From Struthio camelus (Eukaryota; Chordata; Aves; Struthioniformes; Struthionidae), in the NCBI RefSeq assembly GCF_040807025.1, contig NC_090964.1, forward strand, positions 11,060,214 through 11,124,213: a stretch of DNA of 64,000 nt, given 5' to 3'. The notes beneath the pieces are model-generated. The model searched no databases. It was not told the DNA's origin and saw only the letters and a list, made by a program, of their open reading frames with translations. Every line of letters starts with the position of its first letter. Position 1 is the stretch's first letter. Of this stretch, positions 1-12,530 are shown piece after piece. The position numbers were made by a program, and so were the translations under genes.

Positions 1-1250
1 GGCCCCGAACACGCTCCGCTCATCGGCGCCTTGGCCCTTCCCAGCCCACCGAAACGCGGCAGTAAGCGTGGACGAACGCGCGCCGCCGTCCGACCTGTTG
101 CTCTGCGTTTTGGCCTCGGCGCGGCGGGGCTCGTCGTGCCGGAGGCGCCCGAGGAGCCGCGGCGGGGAGGAGAGCGGTGCCGGCGGGGACGGCGCTCGGC
201 GCGGGTCCCGGCGGCCGCCAGCTCTGCCCCAGCCCTGCCGGGGGTCCCGCGGCGGCGATGCCCCAGCAGGGCTGTCTGGCGGGCGCCGGGTCCCGCGGAG
301 CGGAGCGGGAGCCACCTCCGCGAGCGCTCGTGGGACAAAACTCGCGCCGCGCCGCGCCGCGCCGGCCGGGGAGAGCAGGGAGCGGGCTAGCATGGTGCAA
401 GGGGTCCAGGGCGGGTGCCCGAGGACAGGGGAGCGCAGGAACGCCGGGACACGCTGCGCCTCCCCCCCGTACCGCGGGGAGTCCTCCTGGAGGCTTCAGA
501 GGAAACCTTCCCTGCCCCAAACCGCAGCGCTCCCGGGGCAACGCAGAGGGGCCTCAAAGCGGCGCTCAGCGCTGCCGGCTGAGAGGGCCCTGCCGAACAG
601 CGAAGCACGCACCGAAAGGAAAACGCAAATGCTGCCTTTTGAAACAGAGGCTGAGATGTCATTTGGCGTTTTTCAGAAAACCTCATGGAGAACAAAAGGT
701 GAGCAGGCCGAGGGAGGGGCTGAAGGCCCCGCCAAAACCCGAGGGCGTCCCGGCGCGGAGGCCCCACCGGGCCTCGCGCAGACCCAGCGCCGGCATCGCT
801 CCGCTCGGCAGCGTTGAACAGCCGCCACCAGCCATCTCCTGGAGCTGAAACGGCGGCGTGGGCAACGCAGGAGCCCTCCGCTTCCTCTCGCCAGCCGCAG
901 GGACGAGCCCGGGCGCCGGGCTGCTGGAAACGCAGCCGGGGCTGAACGAGCGCTTCCCAGCGCCCCGGGGCCGGGCAGAGCCACCGGCCGCGACTGGGCC
1001 CACCGGCGCCCGGAAGGGGCGCAGCCGCCGGGCCGGCCTCCTCGCTCCTCCTCAGGAGCCGGCGAAGGGGCCAGCTCTGGCCGCCCCGACCACCCAATAA
1101 AGCCCGTGCCACGGCGAAGGTGGCGCCGCTCCGGCTGAGCGGGGGGCTCTGCCCGGCCCCGCGGGCGCCCCGGCGCGCCTGGGCCCCCAGAGGACGATTA
1201 ACCTGCTCCCGGCACGGACGGGCTGGCTGCTCCGCACCTTCCCCCTCCTG
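1..1250. promoter_or_regulatory. CpG island, possible promoter of an unseen gene
   Basis: This stretch is strongly GC- and CpG-rich, includes a short GC-only repeat near 344-370, and then falls abruptly to ordinary composition after about 1250. That pattern fits an unmethylated vertebrate promoter island. No open frame inside it resembles a known protein; the long frames on both strands are what GC-rich DNA gives by chance. Two splice-donor-like sites are visible. On the plus strand, AAAAG followed by GTGAGC has its exon edge at 698. On the minus strand, just beyond the island, AATG followed by GTAAGC has its edge at 1277. In human, EPHA10 starts on the far side of MANEAL and is transcribed away from it, so its promoter is one candidate, but I could not find its signal-peptide exon here. 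Confidence 0.5.
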
Positions 1251-3230
1251 CTCATCTAGAAACGATCGTTGCTTACCATTAGCCAGGGTTTGGTCTCTGC
1301 ATACGAGTCGTATTTCTCTGCTGAGAGACTTAGGATCAGATAATCCATTTTCTGCCCGTTAAGTGGCTCTCGCAGCCGGTACCTGCTCTGCAGTCTCCCT
1401 GGGCTCACTGCTTTCTCCTCCTCGGTGTAGTTTAGGACTATTCGTGCTGAACTACCTGCCCACAAAGGGACTGAAATACCCGTGCTGCCACAGGCAGGCC
1501 GAGCTCCAGGCTTCCCAGGGCTGCTAGATTTACCTCCCAAACCCACTGATGCTCCTTAATGCAGAACTAGCGTTGTTATTAAGTATTTTTCTGAGGCAAG
1601 ACTCCAAGATGCTCTGGCTGTTTTGCACCACAACAAGCGGCTATTTTGCAGGTCTGGTATCCTATAGCCAACTGCTTGCTTTTTGAAAGGCTCCTAAACC
1701 TGAAAGAGACAAAACTCTTACCATTAAACTAAATCAATCGATGGGATTTTAATAAAAAGGTTTTTGAATGAGAATAACCCTAAGGCAGGGGGGACACCTG
1801 CGACCACCTGCCAAAACAACAACAAAAACAGGGCTCAGAGCACAAGCGCAGGGTTCACAACCGGACGAATGTCCTAGCTCCCCACAGTGGAGGCAGGTCC
1901 TGCCCTTCGTGTTTGGCCAGCGGTGCTGAACCCTGGGCCGGGACTCCAGCATCCTCGCTCTGTGCGCAGGCAGGCTCCTCCGTATGCAGACCGATCCCCT
2001 TTCCTTTTTTTCTTTCCTTTTTTTTTCCCCTCTGGTTGAACTGCAATATTTCAGACTGCGAGCTGGGGTATCTGGGCCTTTGAGAGTGAAGATCTGTGAT
2101 GGAAATGATGATACACCTCAAGTATAATGGTGCAAACAACCATTATCATAATTTTGTTACCAATTACATGTAATTTGAACAAAGGAGTTGTCCTCGCTTT
2201 GATTTGCTCTCCTTGTATTCCTAGCTGGTTTCATTAAAATCACTTATAGAGATTTGCAGCAGTTCTGTTTGAAGTGCTGTCATTAGGATTTTCATTTTCA
2301 ATGGTGTTGAAACTAATTTCACAGCAGGCTGTTTATGTTTTACAAAGGACTCTGCGGCGTGTCGGACATCATTTCTGGTCAGACGTGTCCCAGACTTAAC
2401 TGGTCACGAGCCGGTTGTGCTGCGTTACAGTGTGGGGTGAGGCGTGTGCTCCACATCAGGCCCCATGGAAGGACAGTGGGACGTGGACGGGGCAAGGCCA
2501 GCACCTGCCTCCGGATCCTTCACTGACCATCATGTCTGTGCTCTTCCTAGGCCGCCCTAGCCTATTTTAACCAACTTTGCACTGAATTTTGCAACTCTAC
2601 TTGTTCTAAATTTGACACCCATGTCCCTAGTGAGCACACAGAGGGATCAACAAGGGCTCTGTGCCTGCATCCCCCGCATGCTCCTGAAAGCTGGAACTCC
2701 AAAGTGCCAATACTCCTTCTGTCTAGATTTCCCTCTGTTTCACAGCGTTTCTCCTCGGTGTTAAATACTTTTTACCTTTAAGCCTTTGCACTAAATCACC
2801 ATTTAAAATCAATTGCCAAGATTTCTAACTTTATTAGCCCCTCAATAATACAAAAGTAAACATCCCTTACTAACAACTGCATTGAAGTTACTTACAGCAG
2901 AGAGCTACAGCGGATTTCCTTGGGCTGAAAGTTGCTTTGCCTCCTCTTCATTAGGCAAGCAAAGATGCAAGTTGCTTGACACGCTAATGAAGAAGGACGC
3001 TTAGGGACTCGCTCTGTAACTCAGTCACCACAAGCCACTCACCAATTATTCCTTTGTCACAGGGTGAGGATGACAGGGAGGTCGTGCAGAATGGGTCTTT
3101 TACGTTTGTCCATAATAAAAGAGGGTAACATGCTTTGCAAATGATAATCAGCATTTACTCCATTCGGGGCTAATTCCTAGGCACATTTGCACTCCAGCAC
3201 TCAGCACTTGGGCAGATGCTAAATAAGGCA
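1251..3230. other. Non-coding, AT-rich, with regulatory-looking blocks
   Basis: No coding exon is supported. A pyrimidine tract lies at about 1996-2032. From about 2150 to 2340 the sequence is AT-rich and holds a TCF/SOX-like word AACAAAGG followed within about 20 bases by CTTTGAT, plus ATTA words. A 49-bp imperfect palindrome lies at 2946-2994. The rest shows nothing I can name. Confidence 0.35.
2946..2994. repeat. Imperfect palindrome with paired CATTAG/CTAATG sites
   Basis: The outer arms TCTTCATTAG (2946-2955) and CTAATGAAGA (2985-2994) are exact reverse complements over 10 bp. Inner arms CAAGCA (2957-2962) and TGCTTG (2974-2979) pair over 6 bp. The outer arms place two homeodomain-type TAAT cores in mirror orientation. 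It could be a paired transcription-factor site or a weak hairpin; neither is proven. Confidence 0.5.
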
Positions 3231-3640
3231 CCAGCATGGTGTGTCCAGCTCCATTAAAGCTCTCCGGTAATTACAGAGCGCTCGTCGCGCAGCGGAAAGC
3301 TGGACGGCTTCCTGAGCCCGCAGGGTGCCTCTGCGCCGCGCTGCTCAAACCGCCAGCGCGTCGGGGCCGGAGGCGGCCCCTGGAGAGGCACCACCAGCCT
3401 CTGGGCAGAGGGTGCCCCGTCGCCACGGCCGGCAGGACCTGGGCGACAGAGCCACGATGCCTCCGGACACCCGGGGCGCAGGGCCCCGCCACCGCGCCAA
3501 GAGACAGGCCTCCACCTCCACCTCCACCTCCACCTCCGCGCGCCCAGCCCCTGTGCGACGCCTGGGCCCCGCTCTCCCCCGGAGGTTAAATGCTGGCAGC
3601 CGACCAGAAGGGGATCTGGGGAAGAGACCTTCAGCCCTGG
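3231..3640. other. GC/CpG-rich patch with a hexamer microsatellite
   Basis: A local CpG-rich patch with no recognisable protein on either strand. It contains a short perfect array of the hexamer CTCCAC at about 3508-3537. Open frames across the array encode low-complexity sequence and are judged non-coding. Confidence 0.4.
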
Positions 3641-4440
3641 AAAGCACTGCAATAAATCCCAGTTCATTTTGATTATAATGGTGCACTTGCGTCCCAGGGT
3701 GAGATTGCCGTGTAGGTTTGCAAAAATACTGCTTAAATAAACAGAAAGGGAGGAAATGCTGGAGAGAGTGTCCAATCTGCATTATAATTAGGGGAAAGAA
3801 TAACAAATGGAGAAACAACCTGTTCCCAACTGCAGCTGCAGTTTGTTCCCACTGCATCTGAAAGGCCATGCACCATCCGTACCAGGAGCTTTCTCTGGAA
3901 ATATATGAATGTTCCATCCAGGAAGAGTGAGGAAAAAAGAACATTTTTGTGTGCATTGCAGATTCTGCCATAATAAAGCATCAGAGAGCATTTTTTCAGC
4001 CAGACACTCACTGCTGTGCTGAATGCTGAAAATCTGGAAGTAAAAGCAGGGGGCTTGAGCCGCTGAAAGGGTCACTATGAAGAGAAACAACAGGGGGACA
4101 GCAGTTAAACTCAGGAGCACGGGTTCGCCTCGGTGCGGGACCAGATCTCAGCCCCCACGGACACGCGGGGGTTCAGAGCCCCACTCCGCACCTGGACGTC
4201 CCAAAGCCTAAGGCTTCAGCGCTCAGCAGATGCACTGGAGATACTCTGCAATCCCAGACTGACTAATTTACCCATAAACCTTCCTAATGAGACTGATAGC
4301 GCAGGAACGGAGAGAAAGCAGCATTATTATCTGTAAACAGCAGAGAGTGACAGCATGTTTAATCACAGACTGCGTAATGGTAACATCGGTGGAGGACAAG
4401 ATTAGACACTTCTCCAATTAGTCATACATCAGAGGCATGA
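3641..4440. promoter_or_regulatory. AT-rich candidate conserved non-coding element
   Basis: An AT-rich stretch with many TAAT, TTATAATTA and CATAAT words (for example near 3668, 3779 and 3970) and again around 4255-4440. It has no coding signature. The texture matches enhancer-type conserved non-coding DNA of vertebrates. This is a judgement from composition and motif texture only; conservation cannot be measured here. Confidence 0.3.
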
Positions 4441-5740
4441 ATGCGGCGCATGAGAGTCACTTAACCCACAAACGAGAGGAAGATCAAAGCTGGGGGTTGT
4501 CTCCAGCGAGGGGAAGGCGCCGGCGGCCGGGGCGGCTGCCCACGCCGTGCCCCACTGCGCGGCAAGGCTGCAGCGGGTGTCCTGCTGCCCGGCTGCCCCG
4601 GGCGCCTGCCCCGGCAGCGAGGGCTGCGGCGCCGGCGAGCGCCCCGGGCACCGCGCGCGGCCGGACCCAGAGCGCAGCCAGACCCAGCTGCCTTCCAGCT
4701 CCCGAGCTGGCGGCTCCTAACAGGATTGGGCAATCTGCGCTGAATGTGCTAACGGGATAGAGAGGTAAAGCGCTCACCCTCCTCCCTCTGCTCGGTTTCT
4801 TTCCCTTGTTTCTGAGCATCTCTTTCTCATCTGGGTTTTCTCCGGCTATCCTCACCATACCTGAGTGTTCCTGAGCTCTGCAGATTAAAAGCACTAATAA
4901 GAGCCAGAAATTATTATGCAAATCCTATTTACTGCAAAGCAAATGTTATCTAAGAGGCTAGAGCCTTGGGAGCAATGGCCATTGGCTTATGGGGAATCCT
5001 GCCCAAGCCCCAGGGTTTCTCTTTCCCCAGTCCACAAGTCTGGGTAACACCGTCCCTGGCTGGCAGGCAGCTTTCAGGCTTTGGAGAGCCGCAGAGAAGA
5101 GAAAGCAGCTACAAGAATCATTGCCAGTGGGCTGCAGCGAGGGCAAGAGCAGCGATGGTGCAAGAGGTTAGTCGGTAAAGGCTGATTCCAGCTTTTACCA
5201 CGTCTTGGAGGGCTTTAAATGAGTCTTGGCCAAATGAGCACCGTTACAGGCATGTAAAGATGAGGCGTGCAGAAAATGCATGGAAATACTGCATGTGCTG
5301 AGCACCACGAGGCAGCAGAATACGGCCCTGCACCCAGGCTAGCCGGGGCCTGCAGTGCTCCTGCTGCCAGCCTGCTTCCACGCAGACAAGACGTTGGCGC
5401 TTGCCCTCTCTTCCTTCTAATCCCAATACCTTGGATAAGACCAGTAGTTTTCTGTGGTGGAATCCGAGTGTTTTGATTCTCTTTGAGACATCTTATTATC
5501 AGCCTCTGTAACAGAGACTTTGACCTTTCATGTTAGGGCCTCTTTGAATTGGCTTTCTGCCCTGAGGAACAAAAGAAACCAAGAGAAATCATTTTTCTTT
5601 CCTCCAAGACCCCCTAGTTTTCAAGAACTTCTAAAGGGCAGAGAAATCATAACTGGGACATCTCTTTCCTTTAAAAAAGTCCTTCATCATTTTAGATTTT
5701 GATTAATCAGGCTGCTTTGCTCCCACTCTCCCTTCATTTC
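4441..5740. other. CpG-rich patch followed by an AT block with an octamer
   Basis: A CpG-rich patch runs from about 4490 to 4720 with no supported gene. At 4870-4960 the sequence becomes AT-rich and includes an exact POU octamer, ATGCAAAT, at 4916-4923, next to ATTATT and CTAATAAG words. From 4970 to 5740 I see nothing nameable. Confidence 0.3.
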
Positions 5741-6470
5741 CACAGGGAGGGAGAGCTGAAGAGCTCCCCACATCCCTCTCTGCAAAGGGGAAAGGGCTCC
5801 GGCACGAGCCGGCACCTGGGCAGCGGCACGCAGCTCCCCGCGGCTGCACAGCCCGGGCTGCCCGGCATCGCTTCGCGAGCGCAAGCCAAGGCTGGCCCCG
5901 GCGCTGAGACGTGCTCCCAGCACAGCCAGCCGAGATGCCCCGAGCTCGCTCTCAGCAGCCGCCAGGCCCCCGGGAAGGAGGCTGCTCGGTTTCACGCGTA
6001 ATGCAAACCGCTGCGTTTGCATTTGCGGACGGGACTTGTTGCAGCCCGGCTCTGGAAGCGCAGGGGCCCGGAGGCCCTGCAGGCTGTGACCGGCAGCAGG
6101 CAGCTTCCTCCTGCCTGCCAGATGACATGCATAATTCAGATGAAATATTCATTTAAGACTGTCTGAGCCATGGTAATAAAGCAGACGTTATGACAATACA
6201 GATCAATAAGTCCAGAGAGGATGCTTCGCTGAAACACGCTGCAATTGTTCAAACCAGTCTTAATTGTGACAGGAATTGATTTCTCTTTTCTAATATCCCT
6301 GACTTTTAATTAAAAGGTAGTTAAGTAGACGATAAGTTTCCAGGACCATTTAGAGGCAGAACAACATCAAGGCGCACGCACTCAAAATGCAGAAACGGTA
6401 CCTTGTTAATAAAACAAGACTACAGTTTTAAAAGTTGTTCCACGCTGATTCAGAGGTGCCCGATCACTAA
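5741..6470. promoter_or_regulatory. GC patch plus candidate conserved non-coding element
   Basis: A GC-rich patch (about 5760-6110) is followed by an AT-rich block at about 6116-6330 with clustered homeodomain-type words: CATAATTC, CTTAATTG, GGAATTGATTT and TTTTAATTAAAA. No coding exon is supported. Confidence 0.3.
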
Positions 6471-9400
6471 GCTAGAAAAGCTGGGAAAAGCCGCCTGCTC
6501 CTTGACGTGAGCGCTGCACCGGGGCCCGTGCCGGCACCCCCTTGCCCTGGACGCGCTGCCTGGGCTCTCCCACGACCCACGTGCCGACGGCGCCGCTTTT
6601 GGCCTCCAATTCCCTGACTGTCTTCAAGGAAACAACTCGCTGCCGGCAGGGCACCGTCCCCCCGGCCCCTGCAGAGTCCGACTCGCCTGCTGCTGAGCAG
6701 CTCGACGGCTCGTCCACGGACCCCGCAGCTGCCCAGGCAGCTAACCAGGGGCTGTGAAAGCCACGGGACACGTCGCTGCCTTCCCCCGGCCTGCGGCGCC
6801 GGGATTTATGGGGCTCCGAGATCACAAACCCTCTGCACAGCAGCTAACGGCTCGCCTTGGGAATACGTCGAAATAATTAGAACGAAGAGCGCTGCTGCGA
6901 GGAGAGGCCAGAGGCTGGTACAGGCCAGGGTTCACAGAGTAGCTCTGGGAAACTCTGGCTCTTCTTGGATCCATGCTTTAATGGTTATGTAAGTTGGAGC
7001 GGGAGCGAGTGCAGTGCCATCGCAAACCAGGCTTTTCTACTGCCTCTGCAAAGGGTGGAGGACGGCTCAGTTACTCCCTTGGCCGTGCAAGCCGTCCAAG
7101 CCGGCGTCGGGAATGGCCCTGCGAGACGGCTCAGGGCATCACATGGAAGCAGGTCTTCGGGAGAGCACTGAAGCGTGAACTTTCCTCCCTGGCATCCTTG
7201 TGCTAAACCCATCCTGCTTTTGAGACCCAGCCGCTTCTCTGCCGGTGACTGGCAAGCTGTCACCAGCTGTCCGGCTGGAGGCCCCGCGGGAGGCGTGCAG
7301 CACCCCAGGCAGACGCACGCCCATGCAGCCGAGGAAGCCCCTCTCCAGCCATAGTCCTGCAGTGGGCTGAGCACTTGGCTCCCATCTGGAGCCTGGCTCC
7401 AGCATAAACAGGGAAATGTTTCCCCTTGCTCTCCTCCGCTCCACTCACCTGCATTTCACGCTCTCTTACATACATGAGTGCTTCTAGTAGCTCTGACTGT
7501 CCTGCAGACTCCAGAGCTTTGGTTTGCCCTTGGACCATGGGTTCAAGCGGAGGCTGGTGGGTTCGGCCGGCTCTCCGGCGGGCTGGGCAGGGCCCTGCTC
7601 ACTGGGCATGCCAAAGGCAGGCACTGAAGCAAGGGCCAAAGCCCTGAGCAGGGACAGAAGCTGCAGTGGGGTGGGAGACAGCCCCAGCAGAGGCCTTTTC
7701 CCATGGTCACTGCACTCCTTGGACCAGTCCTGAGATGCGCCTGCAGCAAGGAAGAGCCAGGGAGATGGAATAAGCTCTTCCAGCCTTTCTATTTTTTGTA
7801 TTTCCAGGAAGCTTCTTGTTGGCAAGGGTGGTAACAGCGCAGCACAGCAAGACGTGCTAGGAGGCCAACTGTGAACCCAGCCAGACGCTTCTCAATCATC
7901 TTCTATTAAAACAAAACAGGCCAAAGCAACTTAATCTGACTGGAGGGAGACCATTAACATCAGAGACTCCATTAAAAGGAGAAATGGGCCTTTTATCTGC
8001 TCATCAAGAATCATAAAGGAGAAAACCTTTGAAGAGACCCATAAATCCCTTAACGTATCACCTGGAAAACACCAGCACTGCAGTCTCGGCGGCTCGAGCG
8101 AGGCCGGTTCCTGCAACATCCCAGCCAGCCCACCCCAGAGACCACACTGCGAGGCCAGCGTGTCTGCCAGACGATTTAACACGACGCATTCAGCAGGCCA
8201 CCAGCCGTCCGTACAGAGGTGGCGGGCTCAGCACACCGCGTGTCCAAGCCATCCGTAAGGGTGGCCTGGCCCAGCAGAGCAGTCCCTCGCCGGAGGGCTG
8301 GGCTCCCAGGTGCCTGCGCTGGGAAGGATGTTGGCTCTACATCCCCCCGAGGGGCTGAAGGGTGCATGCTCGGGGCTGAGCTCCGGGGACTCCGCAGCTC
8401 AGAGCACGCTCTGGCCCCTACCCTAGCTGCGTAGGTCGCCCATGGCTCTGCAGGGCTTCATCCGGCGGGGAGAGCGCTGCCGAGCCCCGCAACGCCACGT
8501 CAGCGCTCCCTGGCACTGCTGGGTGAGCAGCCTGGCTGCCAGGGCCCTGCCGCCAGGTTAACCCGCGCAGGCACAAAGGACCCCCATCACATACACTCCT
8601 GCTCACGATTCAACCGTGAGGGCAACGGTTGCTCCACGGAGCACGGCTCTGCACCCCGCGGCGTGCAGGGGCTGAGGCCGTCATGCCGCTGCGTCGCTGC
8701 CAAGCCTGGGGGAAGCCCAGCGCCAGGCAGAAGCCCCTTCTCCTGCCTCCAGGACCAGCTCAGGCTGAAGCCAGAGACTTGCCAAGGTTCACACTCCCCG
8801 AGCAGACGGGGCCCAAAAGGGATCACTATCTCCCATTACTGCAGCTTTAATAGCAGAGCATTAATGGTACTAATCAAATCTCCCCTGCATTACCATCCAG
8901 TCCGGTTACTGCTTGGAAAACAGTCGTGTGACAGAGACAGCAGAGTGGCATTCGGATCAGGTCCATAAGAAATTAAGTAGTAATTTAGTAGTAATTTAGG
9001 GGCTCTACCTGTCACCTGGAAGCCAGAGTCTAAGTCCTCACTGAGTAGCCGCTACCTTCCTTCCCCCATCTCCTGGCAGGAGCAGCCCAGTCTGCTCCCT
9101 CCCGCTGGACCGGCAGCCCGGCTCCTCGGCAGCTGCCGCTGCGGGCATCGCAGCCTCCCGAGAGCGGGGCGCCCGGGCTGCCCGGCCGGGCTCGGCCCGT
9201 CCCTGCTGCCTCGCGGTTGACGAGCAGGAAGGAGCAGGCACCTCTAGGACTGATTCATTCGACTTCTCCTGCACGCCCTAGAGAGGCTGTTTCCCCGTGG
9301 TGCTGGAAGCAAAGTCTGGACAGCTAGAGCACAGACGGATCATGCTAGATGAGATCAGTTGCATCCTCCACATGAGCTTGTGCCACCGGAGCGTAAAACA

Positions 9401-9560
9401 TTACTGGCGCAGAGGGGTGGCCGGCAGCAGCAGGGCCTCCGACCCGCTGCCCTTCGCCTGCAGGCCCCGAGGCCGGGCAGGGGACGGGCTGGCCGGCCCA
9501 GCCGGGACAGGGAGCCCGGGAACCGCCAGGGCTGATGCAGAGCTCAGACCTGTGGATGAG
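6471..9560. other. Non-coding, alternating GC patches and AT blocks
   Basis: GC-rich patches lie at about 6480-6800, 8060-8600 and 9060-9550. AT-rich blocks with TAAT/ATTA words lie at about 7890-8060 and 8830-9000. Near 8981-8999 the word GTAGTAATTTA occurs twice with overlapping ends, a short tandem duplication. None of the open frames resembles a known protein. Confidence 0.35.
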
Positions 9561-10240
9561 CACAGCAACACTTTCAAAGCGACATCTTTTAACCATAAAG
9601 GTTGCAAGTATTTCTAGTCATTGGCCTATGATTGCAAGCAGCTGTTTACACTCTTTGAAATAAAAAGCTTTTTTCCCTTTACCCTTGTAAATAAACAGAA
9701 GCATCAGTAAAGAGATGTATGCTGAGCTGCTATATCAGTTGTCATTACAAGGGTTGAAAGAGAGGAGTAATTGCATCCTGATACCAGAGTTCTCCGAGTC
9801 CGCATCCTCCTTTGTACTGACAAATCCGCCTGCCGGGGCCTTGCACAAAGCCAGCAGCTGTGGAATGCAGAGCAGGGAGAACAGGTCCCCGATACTCTGT
9901 GTATTAAAAGGCACAGGGATAGCTTTGGGCCATTTTCACAAGATATATCTGGTATTTAACCTGCTGGTGGGTATCTAATTGGTCAGATACTGTGGCATAT
10001 CCTGTCTCCCAAGGAATGATTAGATCAAAGATCAGAGATGCTTGAGTGCTTGCTCACACTGCCAGGAAAGAAGAGCAAAGACATAAGACGATTCTGAGAA
10101 ACGTCCGTTCCTTGTTATTCTTCCCCAGTACTGCTCATTCATCCCAGCTAGAAATGCAGGAGTATTACCTTTGAAAATAAAGTCCATTAATTTATATTAT
10201 TTGGCTCATCAAATATGAACCAAAGTACAGACAGTGACAA
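9561..10240. promoter_or_regulatory. AT-rich candidate conserved non-coding element
   Basis: The block from about 9565 to 9740 is AT-rich, with TTGCAAG repeated at both ends of a GGCCTATGATTG-type core and TAAATAAACA words. A second AT-rich stretch follows at about 9940-10240. No coding potential was recognised. The assignment is by sequence texture only. Confidence 0.28.
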
Positions 10241-12530
10241 ATGGTCTCTTGGCTTTTTGAATCCCCCTCACCACTGCCTCACCATATCACGTTCCTGCTG
10301 AATGCACCACGCACGCAGGCGCATCAGGAGTCACAGGCGGGTGCTGGAGAGCCCAAAACACCAGGTCAGACGAGGTGCCGGCTCCTTGCCCCGCCGGCGC
10401 TCCGGAGGGCTGTGCCTGGGAGCGCCGACCGTCCCTGCACCGCCGGGGGCCCAGACCGCCCGCCCGCACGGTCCGACACCGGCCGGGGGGCCGACCCACA
10501 GGCTTCCCCGCGCTCGCCGCTCTGCCCGGCGGAGGACGAGAGCCCAGGCAGAGACTCCCCTCACTAAGGTCCACCCTGGAGACCCCAGAGCACACACCCC
10601 GAGGCTGATCTCTGCCGCTCGACTTGCCTCCCCAAGGACACAGCGAAAGAATCATCTCCAGAAAAAAATCCAGCCTGTTTCTGTCCCAAAAAACAGTTCA
10701 AACCCGCCTTTCTGTGGGTTTCTTGGTTGAAACCTGTCGGTGAACGAGGCACCGCTTCCCTGTGCGTGGGGAAGGGCAAGTCCTATCCATGCACCCAAAC
10801 GTCCCTACCAGGGAGCCAGGCAGCTGCTGCCTGCAAGGGAAGGGGCAGGCACTGCTCCGCCAGTCCGCCCTCCCCTAACACCTCCTTCCTCGAAAGAGGA
10901 AATCCAGCAATTGAATACGCAAACCTTCCCTGAAGGAAGGATAATGCTATCTGGCAGGGACACTGTTCTCAAGAGGGAGTGGAAGAGCCCAGACAAGTTC
11001 CAGAAGAATTTGCTGTGCTATAATACATTTTTAAGCTGTTAAGCTTTTAATTCATCTGGCTTTGTTACCTTGGATATTCTGTTCACTAAATCAGTGCAGC
11101 CCCCAGAATGATAAAAGCCTTCTTTAATACCACTGGGTTATTGCCTAAAACAACAGCACATGATCTGCCACTTTTAGTTTGATTTTGCTGTCTCTTGGGA
11201 TAGGATTAGAGGGAAATATATCTACTAATTCTTCCAATATCCTTCAGCAAGCATGAGTTCGGACCAGAGAGGACATCAGATGCCAGTGCTAGTAATTGGA
11301 AAGAAGCAGCTCTTCACTTGCAGATGGTCAGAGACCCCTGATGGCACCCCAGGCTTGGACATAATTATCCCAGCCACAGAGCAGCTGCCAAACAGCACAG
11401 CACTCAAATGAAAAGGGAGAGAACTGCTTAATCATACAGCCTCTCTGCCTAAAAGGGGACTTTCATCCTTCTTCAAACCCTTTGCAGGGGTGCTGTGTGA
11501 AGCATAAATCAAATATCAAGGTGCTTACATACATTAGCGGCTCTACTTTCTCAAACAGAAGTTAGCATTTCCCCTTTGAAGCATCCAGGCAGTAACACCT
11601 CCTGCTGCAGAAGCAGATGCATGCAGGACCCTAGCCCCATGCGGCCAGCTCCCGCACCTCCGCCAGCAGCAGACCAGCCTGGCGCTGCAAATGTGGCTTG
11701 TCCTCCGTCCCCTGCTCTCGAGGCCCCCCAGCACTCCTGGCCCTGCCTCGCGCTCCAGGGAACAGGAGCGAGCGCTCTGCTCAGGCCCCAGCAAGCCCGA
11801 GGCTTTAGAGGACAAAGAGTCACCTGCAAAGGGAGTGCAAAGCTCAGGGCCCCCTACTAGACCATTGTCTGCCAGAAAATCCTCCTTGAGAAAGAGCCTG
11901 GGCCACTGTTTGCGGCCGAGAAGAACGTGATACTGAGCACTAGAGGGAATCCTCTTATGATGCACTGATAAGCTCGGGTCTTTCTCCAGTGCAGCTGCTT
12001 CTAGCTGATGAACTCCCTGCTTGTGGCAGAAATTGTTGCCAGCCCTAAAGGGTGGCACTGCACTTTGTACTAATGAATTTCATCCCACTGCCCTCATTCC
12101 TGCATTTTTCTCTGTGCCTCCGAGCCCTGGGACTCCAGGGCGTTTCTAGCACTGGCCAGATGCCCGCAACCCCTCCACAACCGCCTGTAGCTCTATCTTC
12201 TCTAGCCAGGTCCTTATTCTCCTTGCTGTTCTTGCTCTAACCTCAAGTTTTCTTAATTTTAGCTAATAGTTTCCTCTATCTCACATTTTACTAAAATGCA
12301 TTTAGTTTAGATCCCTCCACCTCTGTTGTCCAGGAAATAACTGCTTCGATAACTACCTTGCCACAGCATACACCACGAGTCTGCCACGACCGCCTGCCAA
12401 GGACCCTGTCGTACATTTTATCCCATTTTCCATTTACTGCTATTTTTTTCTGGAGCTGGTTATAAAGCCCTGCATGATGCTAAGGTCAGATCAACGCAGC
12501 TTGTCCTTCCTGGTGCTATCCAACTAGCTC
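10241..12530. other. Non-coding; GC patch then ordinary sequence
   Basis: A CpG-rich patch lies at about 10,300-10,620. An AT-rich block at about 11,000-11,250 has TTAAGCTGTTAAGCTTTTAA-type words. The remainder to 12,530 holds nothing I can name. Confidence 0.3.

Noticed and set aside
20-1112. Several 100-250 codon frames in the first CpG island
   Set aside because: No similarity to any protein I recognise, all low-complexity Arg/Ala/Pro/Gly, and mutually overlapping on both strands.
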